From contig NZ_JACCFW010000001.1 of the NCBI RefSeq assembly GCF_013410455.1, positions 2,124,929-2,188,928 of the forward strand: DNA of 64,000 bases, given 5' to 3'. The stretch comes from Allobranchiibius huperziae (lineage in GTDB: Bacteria > Actinomycetota > Actinomycetes > Actinomycetales > Dermatophilaceae). A program made the translations under genes and the position numbers. Position 1 is the first letter of the stretch; each line of letters starts with the position of its first letter. Positions 43,221 through 52,253 of this stretch are shown here, in pieces. Below the pieces are notes generated by a model. The model saw only the letters and a list, made by a program, of their open reading frames with translations, was not told where the DNA came from and made no database searches.

Positions 43221-43859
43221 GTGTTAGGCCGCAGCAAGTCCGAACCAGTCACCACGAGCACCCCGGATCCCGGCGAGGGGGTGGTGCTCACCAAGGACGG
43301 CAAGAAGGGTCGGCCGACGCCGAAGCGCCGCGAGCAGCAGGCGGCTCGCCGCCAGCCGCTGGTGCCGCAGGACCGCAAGGTCGCCAAGACCGCGTCCCGC
43401 GAGGAGCAGCGCAAGTCGCGCATCGCCCAGCGCGAGGCCATGGCGCGCGGCGACGAGAGCGCGCTGATGCCGCGCGACCGGGGGCCGGTGAAGCGCTACA
43501 TCCGCAACTTCGTCGATGCCCGCCTGCGGATCGGCGAGGCGGTCCTGCCACTGATGCTGATCATCCTGATCGGCTCGGTCGCGCTGCCCAGCAACCTGCT
43601 GAAGACCAACGGCCTGCTGGTCGTATGGGCGATCGCCGTCATCAGCGTCATCGACGCTGCCTTCATGTGGCGCCGCCTCAAGAAGCGCATCGTGGAGTCC
43701 ACCGGTGAGGCGCCGCCGAAGGGCGCGTGGTGGTACGCCGGAATGCGCGCCTTCCAGATGCGCTTCACCCGGATGCCCAAGCCGCAGGTGCCCCGCGGCA
43801 TCCCGCTGGACGACATCCCGCTGCCCGGTCGAGCGAGCGGGACCGTCAAGACCCGCTGA
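43221..43859 (+). CDS. DUF3043 membrane protein
   Basis: A 212-residue protein with a very basic, Lys/Arg/Gln-rich cytoplasmic N-terminus (about 100 residues, including GRPTPKRREQQAARR), two adjacent membrane helices (about 115-155), and a C-terminal tail with LKKRIVES. This is the DUF3043 layout, found throughout actinobacteria; function unknown. The GTG start is set by the -10 box. It converges on the small 71-residue protein gene. Confidence 0.88.
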   Translation: MLGRSKSEPVTTSTPDPGEGVVLTKDGKKGRPTPKRREQQAARRQPLVPQDRKVAKTASREEQRKSRIAQREAMARGDESALMPRDRGPVKRYIRNFVDARLRIGEAVLPLMLIILIGSVALPSNLLKTNGLLVVWAIAVISVIDAAFMWRRLKKRIVESTGEAPPKGAWWYAGMRAFQMRFTRMPKPQVPRGIPLDDIPLPGRASGTVKTR

Positions 43860-43874
43860 CCTGGGGCGAGCGGC

Positions 43875-44090
43875 TTACAGCTCGTCGGACAGGCTCATCG
43901 GCCCGTAGACGACCTCGCCGTTCTCCAGGAGCGTCACCGAGGCGACGCCGGCATCGGCCAGCTCGCGCCAACTCTGCCCGAGCCAGGACTCGGCGTCGCT
44001 CTGCGTCGGGAACGCGGAGGTCACCATCGCGGTGCCGCGCAGTTCCCCGCCGTCGCGGTCGGCGTAGGTCCAGGTCCAGGCATCGCTCAT
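43875..44090 (-). CDS. small conserved hypothetical protein
   Basis: A 71-residue protein with the pattern WTWTYADRDG near the start, a middle helix QSDAESWLGQSWRELA and VTLLENGEVVYGPMSL near the end. This pattern is common to a family of unknown actinobacterial proteins. The ATG at 44090 is preceded by TAGGCT seven bases upstream, which argues for a real gene. No function can be given. Confidence 0.75.
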   Translation of the reverse strand: MSDAWTWTYADRDGGELRGTAMVTSAFPTQSDAESWLGQSWRELADAGVASVTLLENGEVVYGPMSLSDEL

Positions 44091-44097
44091 GCGGGCG

Positions 44098-44103
44098 AGC
44101 CTA
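44098..44103 (-). promoter_or_regulatory. -10 box of the 71-residue protein gene
   Basis: TAGGCT on the minus strand with seven bases to the ATG. Confidence 0.6.
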
Positions 44104-44130
44104 TGTGCGGCCGGTGACATCCGTCGTACG

Positions 44131-44226
44131 CCGGTCGGAAGTCGGCGCCGCGGTCACTTTCCTTCGCTCACCGCGCGGGCGTCCGGTCGGAAGTCGGCGC
44201 CGCGGTCACTTTCCTGCGCTCGCCGC
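44131..44226. repeat. two 44-bp direct repeats, 52-bp period
   Basis: Copies at 44131-44174 and 44183-44226 differ at two positions. Each starts CCGGTCGGAAGTCGGCG and ends in a GCT-C-CCGC segment. They fill the 136-bp gap between the small hypothetical gene and the end of the malic enzyme gene. Confidence 0.8.
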
Positions 44227-44239
44227 CCGGACGATGGTG

Positions 44240-45412
44240 TCAGGCGTGCGCGGCCACCGCTGCGGCAACCGCCGGCGCCACACGCTCGTCGAACACGCTG
44301 GGCACGACGAGCTCCGCCGCCGGCACCTCGACGAGGTCGGCGATCGCCTGAGCGGCGGCCAGCTTCATGGCCTCGGTGATGCCGCTCGCCCCGGAGTCGA
44401 GCGCGCCGCGGAAGAGACCGGGGAACACCAGGACGTTGTTGATCTGGTTCGGGTAGTCCGAACGCCCGGTGGCCACGACGCGTGCGTGCCGTGCCGCGAC
44501 CTCAGGGTGAACCTCAGGGTCAGGGTTGGCCAGGGCGAAGACGATCGCGTCCGAGGACATCGTGGCGACGATCGCCTCGGGCACACTGCCCCCGGAGACG
44601 CCGATGAAGACATCCGCGCCAACCATGGCGTCAGCGAGCACCCCGGTGACCCCGCGCGGATTGGTGGTGGCAGCCACCCGCACCTTGTGCTCCGCCAGAT
44701 CCGTACGGCCCGAGTGCACCACGCCGCGCGAGTCGCACACGACGACGTCCCGGACACCCCGGCGGATCAGGATGTTGGCGATCGCGACCCCGGCGGCTCC
44801 GGCGCCGGAGACGACCACCCGCAGCGTCTCCAGCTCGCGTCCCACGACCTTCGCGGCGTTGATCAGGGCGGCGAGCGACACGATCGCGGTGCCGTGCTGG
44901 TCATCGTGGAAGACCGGGATGTCCAGGCGGGCCTTCAGTTGCTCCTCGATGGCGAAGCAGCGCGGCGCGGAGATGTCCTCCAGGTTGATGCCGCCGTACG
45001 TCGGCGCGAGGCGCGCGACCGCCTCCACGATCTCCTCCACCGTGCCGGTCTCCAGGCACACCGGCACCGAGTCGACACCGGCGAAGTGCTTGAAGAGGAC
45101 CGCCTTGCCCTCCATCACCGGCAACGCGGCGACCGGGCCGATGTCGCCCAGGCCGAGCACGGCCGTGCCGTCGGTGACGACCGCGACCGTGTTGCGACGG
45201 GTCGTGAAGCGGAACGACAGCGACGGGTCGACCGCGATCGCGCGACATACGTCGGCCACGCCGGGCGTGTAGAGCAGCGCCAGGTCCGCGCGGTCGCGCA
45301 GCGGCTTGGTCGGGACCGACTCCAGCTTGCCGCCCTCATGGGCCTCGAACACCGGTCCGGAGATATCCGGCTGCGAAGGGGCGGGCACGGGTGGGACGGG
45401 GTGTTCGGTCAC
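44240..45412 (-). CDS. NAD(P)-dependent malic enzyme
   Basis: The 390-residue enzyme decarboxylates malate to pyruvate. LALLYTPGVADVCRAIA, VTDGTAVLGLGDIG, the catalytic Lys-containing PVMEGKAVLFKHFAG, LEDISAPRCF, FHDDQHGTAIV and GAGAAGVAIANILIRRG (the nucleotide loop) are all in the expected order for the short bacterial form. No phosphotransacetylase extension is present. The GTG at 45412 is preferred since SD-like GAGGTG lies upstream. A frame open to 45496 would add low-complexity residues. Confidence 0.92.
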   Translation of the reverse strand: MTEHPVPPVPAPSQPDISGPVFEAHEGGKLESVPTKPLRDRADLALLYTPGVADVCRAIAVDPSLSFRFTTRRNTVAVVTDGTAVLGLGDIGPVAALPVMEGKAVLFKHFAGVDSVPVCLETGTVEEIVEAVARLAPTYGGINLEDISAPRCFAIEEQLKARLDIPVFHDDQHGTAIVSLAALINAAKVVGRELETLRVVVSGAGAAGVAIANILIRRGVRDVVVCDSRGVVHSGRTDLAEHKVRVAATTNPRGVTGVLADAMVGADVFIGVSGGSVPEAIVATMSSDAIVFALANPDPEVHPEVAARHARVVATGRSDYPNQINNVLVFPGLFRGALDSGASGITEAMKLAAAQAIADLVEVPAAELVVPSVFDERVAPAVAAAVAAHA

Positions 45413-45542
45413 GCTGGGTGCACCTCTGCGGTCTCGGGGCGGGCGGGACATCGGCTGGTGCCGCGGTGGGCCCGCGTCACCCAACCACGTGGGCATCGGG
45501 GGGCGCTACTCGCAACCCGCTGCCGGGCGCGTCGCGAGCCCC

Positions 45543-45548
45543 TAACCT
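45543..45548 (+). promoter_or_regulatory. -10 box of the CobU-like gene
   Basis: TAACCT with six bases to the ATG at 45555. Confidence 0.6.
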
Positions 45549-45554
45549 GTCGGG

Positions 45555-46061
45555 ATGAGCACGACGTTGGTCCTCGGCGGCACCGCACGATCGGCACGCA
45601 GGTACGCCGCGGCGTTGCTGCCGGCCGGTTCCCCGGTCACGGTGGTCTTCCCCGGCGAGCCGATGACCGACCAGTACCCCGACGAGTGGACCACCGTGCG
45701 GGCCGATGACCTGACCCGCACCATCCTGCGCGGCCGCACGCCGGTGCTCATCGACTCCCTCGAGACCTGGGTGAGCGGGCTGCTCGACCACTACGACGCC
45801 TGGTCGGGCGACGAGGCGCGCCTCGCCACGGTGCGCGAGGCCATTGCCGAGTTCGGGGCGTTGTGGATGCACGCGCCGTACGACTCGGTCGCGCTCAGCC
45901 GCGAGGTCGGTCTGACCGCCATCCCCGAGGACGACCGCAACCGGCGACTGCGTGACGTGCTCGAAGAGGTCAACGCAACGGTCTCGGTCATCAGCAAGCG
46001 CACCCACCTCATCGTGGCCGGCCGCGCTCTGGACCTGTCGGACTCGGTCCGCATCGACTGA
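45555..46061 (+). CDS. CobU-like (adenosylcobinamide kinase/GTP transferase) protein with degenerate P-loop
   Basis: A 168-residue protein aligning to CobU along its length. LVLGGTARSARRYAAALL takes the place of the P-loop, and REVGLTAIPEDDRNRRLRDV and HLIVAGRALDLS match the C-terminal half. The P-loop Gly-Lys-Ser of the family (normally GGARSGKS) is absent, and the guanylylated His region is not recognisable. Kinase activity is therefore doubtful. No other cobalamin gene is in the window; in Streptomyces cobU lies near pepA, so this may be a locus remnant or a protein with a new role. The ATG has a -10 box six bases upstream. Confidence 0.7.
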   Translation: MSTTLVLGGTARSARRYAAALLPAGSPVTVVFPGEPMTDQYPDEWTTVRADDLTRTILRGRTPVLIDSLETWVSGLLDHYDAWSGDEARLATVREAIAEFGALWMHAPYDSVALSREVGLTAIPEDDRNRRLRDVLEEVNATVSVISKRTHLIVAGRALDLSDSVRID

Positions 46062-46078
46062 CGGCACCGACCGCCGGC

Positions 46079-46140
46079 CTGACGGCGTTCGGCACGGTTG
46101 ACGGCGTTCGAACGCCGTCAACGGACGCGAACGCCGTCAG
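46079..46140. terminator. nested inverted repeats between convergent genes
   Basis: A 26-nt perfect palindrome (46097-46122) is enclosed by a second pair of 12-nt complementary arms (46079-46090 and 46129-46140). All four arms share the core TGACGGCGTTC or its complement. It lies between the CobU-like gene and gcvT and probably works as a two-way terminator. Confidence 0.7.
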
Positions 46141-46151
46141 CGTGCGTCGGC

Positions 46152-47300
46152 TCAGCTCGGCTGCACCTGCACGAACGGCGGCTTGACCACCGTCACCGGC
46201 AACGCCCGCCCGCGCACGTCGACCACGAGCTCGTCACCGGCGGTGATGCCGCGGTCGAGCAGTGCCAGGGCGATGCCCTGCTTGAGCGTGGGCGACATGG
46301 TCCCCGACGTGACCTCGCCGACGACGGTGCCGTCCTCGCGCGTCACGGCACAGTGCGCACGGGGGATGCCGCGACCGGTGGCCAGCAGGCCCCAGGCGAG
46401 CCGGCAGGACTTCTCGGCCCGCTGCTTCGCGAGCACGTCCTTGCCCCAGAACTGCTCCTTGTTCCACCCGACGGCCCAGCCCGCGCGCGCCATGTTGGGG
46501 GTGATCCGCATCGACAGGTCGCTGCCGTGCAGCGGGTAGCCCATCTCGGTGCGCAGCGTGTCGCGCGCCCCGAGGCCGCAGGGCAGTCCGTCCAGGTCGC
46601 GGATCGCGTCCATCAGCGCGTCCCACAGGGCCGGGGTGTCGTCCCAGCGCGGCACCAGCTCGAAACCCTTCTCGCCGGTGTATCCCGAGCGCAGCACGAT
46701 GATGTCGCGGCCCTGCCAGCTCGTGGCGGCGCTGGTGAACGACATGTAGTCCATGTCGGTCGGCAGCCCGAGCCGCTGCAGCACCTCGGCGCTGCGCGGA
46801 CCCTGCACCGCGACGATCCCGTAGTCCTCGTGCTGGTCGCGCACCTCGATGCCCTCGGGTGCGGCGGCCTGCAGGCGGCGCACGACCTCGGCGGTGTTGG
46901 CCGCGTTGGGGACCAGGAAGATCTCGTCCTCGCTGGTGAAGTACTGGATGAGGTCGTCGACCACGCCGCCCGTCGCCTCGTCGCAGCACATCGTGTACTG
47001 CGCCTTGGGCGGGGCGATCTTGCGCAGGTCGTTGGTGAAGCACCGGTTGACGAAGTCGGCGGCGCCCGGCCCGCGGACCGAGGCCTTGCCAAGGTGACTG
47101 ACGTCGAAGATGCCGACGCGCTCGCGGACGGCGGTGTGCTCGCGCAGCACTCCGCCGCCGGCGTACTCGATCGGCATCTGCCAACCGCCGAAGTCGGCCA
47201 TCTTCGCGCCGAGGGCGCGGTGGCGTTCGTCGAGCGGTGAGGTCCGGGCGGGTGCGTCGGCGACGGGCAGGGCGGTGGCGTCGGGGGGCAGCGAGGTCAT
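46152..47300 (-). CDS. gcvT: glycine cleavage system aminomethyltransferase (T protein)
   Basis: The 382-residue protein releases ammonia and transfers the methylene group from the lipoyl H protein to tetrahydrofolate. [76 protein letters not shown] and the C-terminal EVTSGTMSP are family blocks. The P and H proteins are elsewhere; LipA, LipB and Lpd in this window serve the same system. The ATG has TACCGT six bases upstream. No glycine riboswitch fits in the short leaderless promoter. Confidence 0.95.
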   Translation of the reverse strand: MTSLPPDATALPVADAPARTSPLDERHRALGAKMADFGGWQMPIEYAGGGVLREHTAVRERVGIFDVSHLGKASVRGPGAADFVNRCFTNDLRKIAPPKAQYTMCCDEATGGVVDDLIQYFTSEDEIFLVPNAANTAEVVRRLQAAAPEGIEVRDQHEDYGIVAVQGPRSAEVLQRLGLPTDMDYMSFTSAATSWQGRDIIVLRSGYTGEKGFELVPRWDDTPALWDALMDAIRDLDGLPCGLGARDTLRTEMGYPLHGSDLSMRITPNMARAGWAVGWNKEQFWGKDVLAKQRAEKSCRLAWGLLATGRGIPRAHCAVTREDGTVVGEVTSGTMSPTLKQGIALALLDRGITAGDELVVDVRGRALPVTVVKPPFVQVQPS

Positions 47301-47306
47301 GGCGTC

Positions 47307-47312
47307 ACGGTA
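47307..47312 (-). promoter_or_regulatory. -10 box of gcvT
   Basis: TACCGT on the minus strand with six bases to the ATG. Confidence 0.6.
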
Positions 47313-47327
47313 GCTGTGAGCCGCGCG

Positions 47328-47333
47328 TACAGT
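47328..47333 (+). promoter_or_regulatory. -10 box of pepA
   Basis: TACAGT on the plus strand; transcription would start near 47340, leaving a ~60-nt leader before the GTG of pepA. Confidence 0.4.
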
Positions 47334-47399
47334 CGCGAGAGGCATTCACCGCCCAAAACAACACAAGCACCACCGACGACGAGAACGAGGACGACACAC

Positions 47400-48893
47400 G
47401 TGACGACCACCGTTTCCCTGACCGCCAAGACCGCTCCCGACGGAGCCGACGTGACGGTCGTGCTGACCCGCAAGGGCGCGAAGGGGGCGGTCGCAGTGCG
47501 CACCCCCGCCCTGACCGACGCCGGCTGGGCGCACCTGGACACGCTGCTGACCGCGGTCCAGGCGACCGGCGCGGCCGACGAGGTGCTGAAGTTCACCGGG
47601 GTGCCCGGTGCGGGCGACCTGGTGGTGGCGACCGGATCCGGGCTGTCGGGTGAGCCCACCGCGACGGACGCCGAGACCGTACGCCGCGCCGCGGGCGCCG
47701 CCGTCACGAAGTTCAGGGGCACTCCCTCCGCCTATCTGGCACTCCCCACCGAGGATCCCGCCCTGCTGACCGCATCGGTCGAGGGCGGTCTCTTCGGTGC
47801 GTACGCGTACACCGCCTACAAGACCGGCGACGTCAAGGCTCCGGTCGCCACCCTGCGGGTGCACGCGAGCAGCCCGACCGGCAAGGACGCGAAGGCCCTG
47901 ATCGCCCGCGCCCAGACGGTGGCCGCCGCGCAGAACTGGGCGCGCGACCTGGTCAACATGCCCCCGCTCGACCTCTACCCCGAGTCGTTCGCCCAGGCGG
48001 TGCGCGAGCGGTTCTCGGGCACCAAGGTGAAGGTCGAGGTCGCCGAGGAGGCGCAGCTCGTCAAGGACGAGTGCGGCGGTCTGATCGGCGTCGGTCGCGG
48101 CTCGGCCCGCCCGCCGCGCCTGGTCACCCTCACCTACAAGCCCCGCAAGGCCTCAGCCCACCTGGCACTGGTCGGCAAGGGCATCACCTTCGATTCAGGC
48201 GGCCTCTGCATCAAGCCCGCCGACGGCATGCTCACCATGAAGAGCGACATGGGCGGTGCCGCTGCCGTCGCCGCGACCATCGAGGCCGTCGCCGCGCTCG
48301 GCCTGCCCGTTGCCGTGACCGGTTACCTCTGCCTGGCCGAGAACCTCACCGGCGCCGACGCGCAGCGACCCGGCGACGTCGTGCGGATGCCCAACGGCAA
48401 GACCGTGGAGATCATCAACACCGACGCCGAGGGCCGCCTCGTGATGGCCGACGGCCTGAGCCTCGCCTCGCGGCTCACCCCCGATCTGACCATCGACGTC
48501 GCGACCCTCACCGGCGCGGCCGTCGTGGCCCTGGGCGACCAGACCGCTGCCGTGGTCAGCAACGAGGACGCCGTGCGCGAGGAGATCGTCGACGCCGCGG
48601 GACGGGCGGGCGAGGCCGCATGGCCGATGCCGCTGCTGGAGCACCTGCGCGCCGGACTCGACTCCAAGATCGCCGACGTCAAGCACACCGGTGCGCGCCC
48701 CGGCGGTCTCATCAGTGCCGCGCTCTTCCTGCGCGAGTTCGTCGGCAACGGTGCCGACGGGTCGCAGCTGCCGTGGGCGCACATGGACATCGCCGGACCG
48801 GCGTACAACGAGAAGCCTTACGGTTACACGCCGTTCGGCGGCACCGGGTACGCCGTGCGCACGCTCGTCACGCTGGCCGAGGGCCGGGCCTGA
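47400..48893 (+). CDS. pepA: leucyl aminopeptidase (M17)
   Basis: The 497-residue dizinc aminopeptidase removes N-terminal residues in the cytoplasm. Its N-terminal regulatory domain (about residues 1-165) is followed by the catalytic domain. This contains VGKGITFDSGGLCIKPADGM (metal-binding Asp and catalytic Lys) and the M17 signature NTDAEGRLVMAD. The GTG at 47400 begins the conserved N-terminus. An earlier ATG (47316) would lie upstream of the predicted transcription start. In Streptomyces pepA is also next to lpd and gcvT. Confidence 0.95.
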   Translation: MTTTVSLTAKTAPDGADVTVVLTRKGAKGAVAVRTPALTDAGWAHLDTLLTAVQATGAADEVLKFTGVPGAGDLVVATGSGLSGEPTATDAETVRRAAGAAVTKFRGTPSAYLALPTEDPALLTASVEGGLFGAYAYTAYKTGDVKAPVATLRVHASSPTGKDAKALIARAQTVAAAQNWARDLVNMPPLDLYPESFAQAVRERFSGTKVKVEVAEEAQLVKDECGGLIGVGRGSARPPRLVTLTYKPRKASAHLALVGKGITFDSGGLCIKPADGMLTMKSDMGGAAAVAATIEAVAALGLPVAVTGYLCLAENLTGADAQRPGDVVRMPNGKTVEIINTDAEGRLVMADGLSLASRLTPDLTIDVATLTGAAVVALGDQTAAVVSNEDAVREEIVDAAGRAGEAAWPMPLLEHLRAGLDSKIADVKHTGARPGGLISAALFLREFVGNGADGSQLPWAHMDIAGPAYNEKPYGYTPFGGTGYAVRTLVTLAEGRA

Positions 48894-48959
48894 CCGCACC
48901 ACCCGGCGGCTGACAAGCTGCCGACCTGACATCACTGACGCAAAGGAGCGTTGACCCGT

Positions 48960-50357
48960 ATGACGTCCGCGGACCCCGGGACCGACCAGACCGACACCTT
49001 CGACATCGTCGTGCTGGGCGGTGGCAGCGGCGGCTACGCCTGCGCGCTGCGCGCCACCGAGCTCGGTCTGAGCGTCGCGCTGGTGGAGCAGGGCAAGCTC
49101 GGCGGCACCTGCCTGCACCAGGGATGCATCCCCACCAAGGCACTGCTGCACGCGGCCGAGGTCGCGGACGCCGCACGCGAGAGCGCGAAGTTCGGGGTGA
49201 AGGCCTCGCTCGACGGCATCGACATGCCGGGGGTGCACTCCTACAAGGACGGGGTCATCTCCCGGCTCTACAAGGGTCTGCAGGGCCTGATCTCCGCGCA
49301 CAAGGTGGAGTACGTCGAGGGCACCGGTCGGCTGAGCTCCCCCACCACGGTCACCGTCGGTGATCGGGTGCTCACCGGCCGGCACGTGGTGCTCGCGACG
49401 GGTTCGACACCGCGGCTGCTGCCCGGTCTCGAGGTCGGCGGCCGCATCGCGACCAGCGCCCAGGCCCTCACCCTCGATCACGTCCCCGAGCGCGTCGTCG
49501 TGCTCGGCGGCGGCGTCATCGGTGTCGAGTTCGCCTCCGTATACAAGTCGTTCGGCGCCGAGGTGACCGTCGTCGAGGCGCTGCCCCGTCTGGTGGCCAG
49601 TGAGGACGAGGCCGTCTCCAAGGCGCTGGAGCGCGCGTTCAAGAAGCGCAAGATCACCGTGCGCACCGGCGCCCGCTTCGCGTCGGCGACCGACGGTGCG
49701 GACGCCGTGACGATCACCCTGGAGTCCGGCGACACCATCGACGCCGACCTGCTGCTGGTCGCCGTCGGCCGCGGCCCGGTCACCGCGGACCTGGGATACG
49801 AGGAGGCCGGCGTCACCCTCGAGCGCGGCTTCGTGCCCACCGACGAGCGGTGCCGCACCGGCATCCCCGGCGTCTACGCGGTCGGCGACATCGTGCCCGG
49901 GCTGCAGCTCGCGCACCGCGGCTTCGCCCAGGGCATCTTCGTGGCCGAGGACATCGCCGGACTCGCGCCGGCCCCCGTCGACGAGCAGACCATCCCCCGG
50001 GTGACCTACTGCGAGCCGGAGATCACGGCGGTCGGGATGACCGAGGCGCGCGCCCGCGAGGAGTACGGCGACGACGTGTCGACGTACGAGTACAACCTCG
50101 GCGGCAACGGCAAGAGCCAGATCCTGCAGACCCAGGGCTTCGTCAAGCTCGTACGCCGCACCGACGGGCCCGTCGTCGGCGTGCACATGATCGGCGCCCG
50201 GATGAGCGAGCAGGCCGGGGAGGCCCAGTTGATCGTCGGCTGGGAAGCGCTGCCCGACGACGTCGCACCGCTCGTGCACGCCCACCCCACCCAGAACGAA
50301 GCGCTCGGCGAGGCGCACCTCGCGCTCGCCGGGAAACCGCTGCACGCCCACTCCTGA
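48960..50357 (+). CDS. lpd: dihydrolipoyl dehydrogenase (E3)
   Basis: The 465-residue flavoprotein reoxidises the lipoyl groups of 2-oxoacid dehydrogenases and the glycine cleavage system. The FAD loop GGGSGGYA (20-27), the redox disulfide GGTCLHQGCIPTK (C51/C56), the NAD loop VLGGGVIGVEFASVY, AVGDIVPG and the C-terminal catalytic HAHPTQNEAL are present. The ATG at 48960 follows AAGGAG; a TTG nine bases earlier is in frame but less likely. The gene is upstream of the E2 gene after a 44-bp gap. Confidence 0.95.
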   Translation: MTSADPGTDQTDTFDIVVLGGGSGGYACALRATELGLSVALVEQGKLGGTCLHQGCIPTKALLHAAEVADAARESAKFGVKASLDGIDMPGVHSYKDGVISRLYKGLQGLISAHKVEYVEGTGRLSSPTTVTVGDRVLTGRHVVLATGSTPRLLPGLEVGGRIATSAQALTLDHVPERVVVLGGGVIGVEFASVYKSFGAEVTVVEALPRLVASEDEAVSKALERAFKKRKITVRTGARFASATDGADAVTITLESGDTIDADLLLVAVGRGPVTADLGYEEAGVTLERGFVPTDERCRTGIPGVYAVGDIVPGLQLAHRGFAQGIFVAEDIAGLAPAPVDEQTIPRVTYCEPEITAVGMTEARAREEYGDDVSTYEYNLGGNGKSQILQTQGFVKLVRRTDGPVVGVHMIGARMSEQAGEAQLIVGWEALPDDVAPLVHAHPTQNEALGEAHLALAGKPLHAHS

Positions 50358-50401
50358 GACCCGCCCACCACACCGCCTGAACATGAAGGAGAATGTCGGC
50401 C

Positions 50402-52246
50402 ATGTCTGAACGCGTGACCATGCCCGCACTCGGAGAGTCCGTCACCGAAGGCACCGTGACCCGGTGGCTGAAGCAGGTGGGCGAGGAGGTCGCGGTCGAC
50501 GAGCCGCTGCTGGAGGTCTCGACCGACAAGGTCGACACCGAGATCCCGTCGCCGGTGGCCGGCACGCTGCAGGAGATCCTGGTGCAGGAGGACGAGACCG
50601 TCGAGGTCGGCGCCGACCTGGCCGTGGTGGGCGAGGGTGCGGGCGGCGACTCCGCCGGCAGCGGGTCCGACGCGGCATCATCGGAGCCCGCCCGATCCGA
50701 GGAGCCCGCCCAGTCCGAGGAGCCTGCTCCCGCCGAACCGTCGGCCGCCGCGGAGCCGGACGAGAAGAACACCGAGGACGAGGCCCCCGCCCAGGCGGCC
50801 CCGGCACAGGCATCGAACGACGCAGGCGGCGCTGGTGGTTCCGGCGAGGGCGAGACCGTGACCATGCCCGCGCTCGGCGAGTCCGTCACCGAGGGCACCA
50901 TCACCCGGTGGCTCAAGGCCGAGGGCGACGAGGTCGCCATGGACGAGCCGCTGCTGGAGGTCTCGACCGACAAGGTCGACACCGAGGTCCCCTCCCCGGC
51001 CGCGGGCACGCTGACCAAGATCCTGGTCCAGGAGGACGAGACCGTCGAGGTCGGCGCGAAGCTCGCCGTCATCGGGGGCGCGCCCTCCGGTGGCGACGCC
51101 GCGTCGTCTTCCCCGGCTGCGTCGACCGGGTCTTCGGTGCCGGCTCCCACCAAGGACACCGAGACGACCAAGTCCGAGCCGCAGGCAGAGCAGAAGGACG
51201 AGGCGCCCGCCCCCGAGCCCGAGAAGAAGGCCGAGCCCGCCCCCGAGTCCGAGCCTGCCCCCCAGAAGCCGGAGCCCTCCGCGGCGCCCGCCGCGCAGCC
51301 ATCGGCGTCTTCCGAGGGCGACGGCGGTTCCTCGGCGTACGTGACCCCCCTGGTCCGCAAGCTCGCGACCCAGCACGATGTCGACCTGGCCTCGGTCAAG
51401 GGCACCGGGATCGGCGGGCGCATCCGCAAGCAGGACGTGCTCGAGGCCGCCGAGGCGGCGAAGGCGCCCGCCACACCGGAAGCACCCGCCGCACCTGCAG
51501 CCGCGAGCACCCCGGCAGCGCCGTCGATCGACGTGTCCGCCAAGCGCGGCACCACCGAGAAGATGACCCGGATGCGCCGGCTCATCGCGACCCGGATGGT
51601 CGAGTCGCTGCAGGTCTCGGCGCAGCTCACCACGGTCGTCGAGGTCGACGTCACCCGGATCGCCCGTCTGCGCGACCGCGCGAAGGCCGGCTTCGCCGAG
51701 CGGGAGGGCGTCAAGCTCAGCTTCCTGCCGTTCTTCGCGCTCGCCGCGGTGGAGGCGCTCAAGACCCACCCGGTGCTCAACGCCAGCGTCGAGGACGACT
51801 CGATCGTCTATCACTCCAGCGAGAACCTGGGGATCGCCGTCGACACCGAGAAGGGGCTGTTCGTCCCGGTCATCCAGAACGCCGGCGACCTCAACATCGC
51901 CGGTCTGGCGCGCAAGATCGGCGACCTGGCCGCGCGTACCCGGGACAACAAGGTGACCCCCGACGAGCTGGGCGGCGGCACCTTCACGCTGACCAACACC
52001 GGCAGCCGGGGCGCGCTCTTCGACACCCCGATCATCAACCAGCCGCAGGTCGCGATCCTCGGCACCGGCTCGGTCGTCAAGCGCGCGGTCGTGCTGAGCG
52101 ACGCGGACGGCGGCGAGACCATCGCGATCCGCTCGATGGTCTACCTGGCGCTCTCCTACGACCACCGGATCGTGGACGGCGCCGACGCCGCCCGCTTCCT
52201 CGGCACCGTCAAGGAGCGCCTGGAAGAGGGCGCGTTCGAGGTCTGA
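50402..52246 (+). CDS. sucB: 2-oxoglutarate/pyruvate dehydrogenase E2 with two lipoyl domains
   Basis: The 614-residue protein has two lipoyl domains (about residues 1-78 and 150-226) with lipoylated lysines at K43 and K191 in STDKVDTE. Long Ala/Pro/Glu-rich linkers, a peripheral-subunit binding domain (about 312-350, [20 protein letters not shown]) and the catalytic domain (from about 385) with DHRIVDG follow. In actinobacteria the corresponding E2 serves both pyruvate and 2-oxoglutarate dehydrogenases; the exact acyl group is not visible. The second ATG (50402) has a well-spaced AAGGAG. The lipoyl domains are near-identical at DNA level. Confidence 0.92.
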   Translation: MSERVTMPALGESVTEGTVTRWLKQVGEEVAVDEPLLEVSTDKVDTEIPSPVAGTLQEILVQEDETVEVGADLAVVGEGAGGDSAGSGSDAASSEPARSEEPAQSEEPAPAEPSAAAEPDEKNTEDEAPAQAAPAQASNDAGGAGGSGEGETVTMPALGESVTEGTITRWLKAEGDEVAMDEPLLEVSTDKVDTEVPSPAAGTLTKILVQEDETVEVGAKLAVIGGAPSGGDAASSSPAASTGSSVPAPTKDTETTKSEPQAEQKDEAPAPEPEKKAEPAPESEPAPQKPEPSAAPAAQPSASSEGDGGSSAYVTPLVRKLATQHDVDLASVKGTGIGGRIRKQDVLEAAEAAKAPATPEAPAAPAAASTPAAPSIDVSAKRGTTEKMTRMRRLIATRMVESLQVSAQLTTVVEVDVTRIARLRDRAKAGFAEREGVKLSFLPFFALAAVEALKTHPVLNASVEDDSIVYHSSENLGIAVDTEKGLFVPVIQNAGDLNIAGLARKIGDLAARTRDNKVTPDELGGGTFTLTNTGSRGALFDTPIINQPQVAILGTGSVVKRAVVLSDADGGETIAIRSMVYLALSYDHRIVDGADAARFLGTVKERLEEGAFEV

Positions 52247-52253
52247 TCCCGTC

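Noticed and set aside
47300-47400. Glycine riboswitch before gcvT
   Set aside because: The gcvT -10 box leaves no leader, and no tandem aptamer-like structure is visible.
48195-50429. 744-codon minus-strand frame opposite pepA and lpd
   Set aside because: It lies fully antisense to two clear enzymes, starts inside one and has no domain pattern.
50630-51480. Ala/Pro/Glu-rich repeats in sucB as a mobile or tandem repeat
   Set aside because: They encode the flexible linkers between lipoyl and binding domains, normal in E2 proteins.
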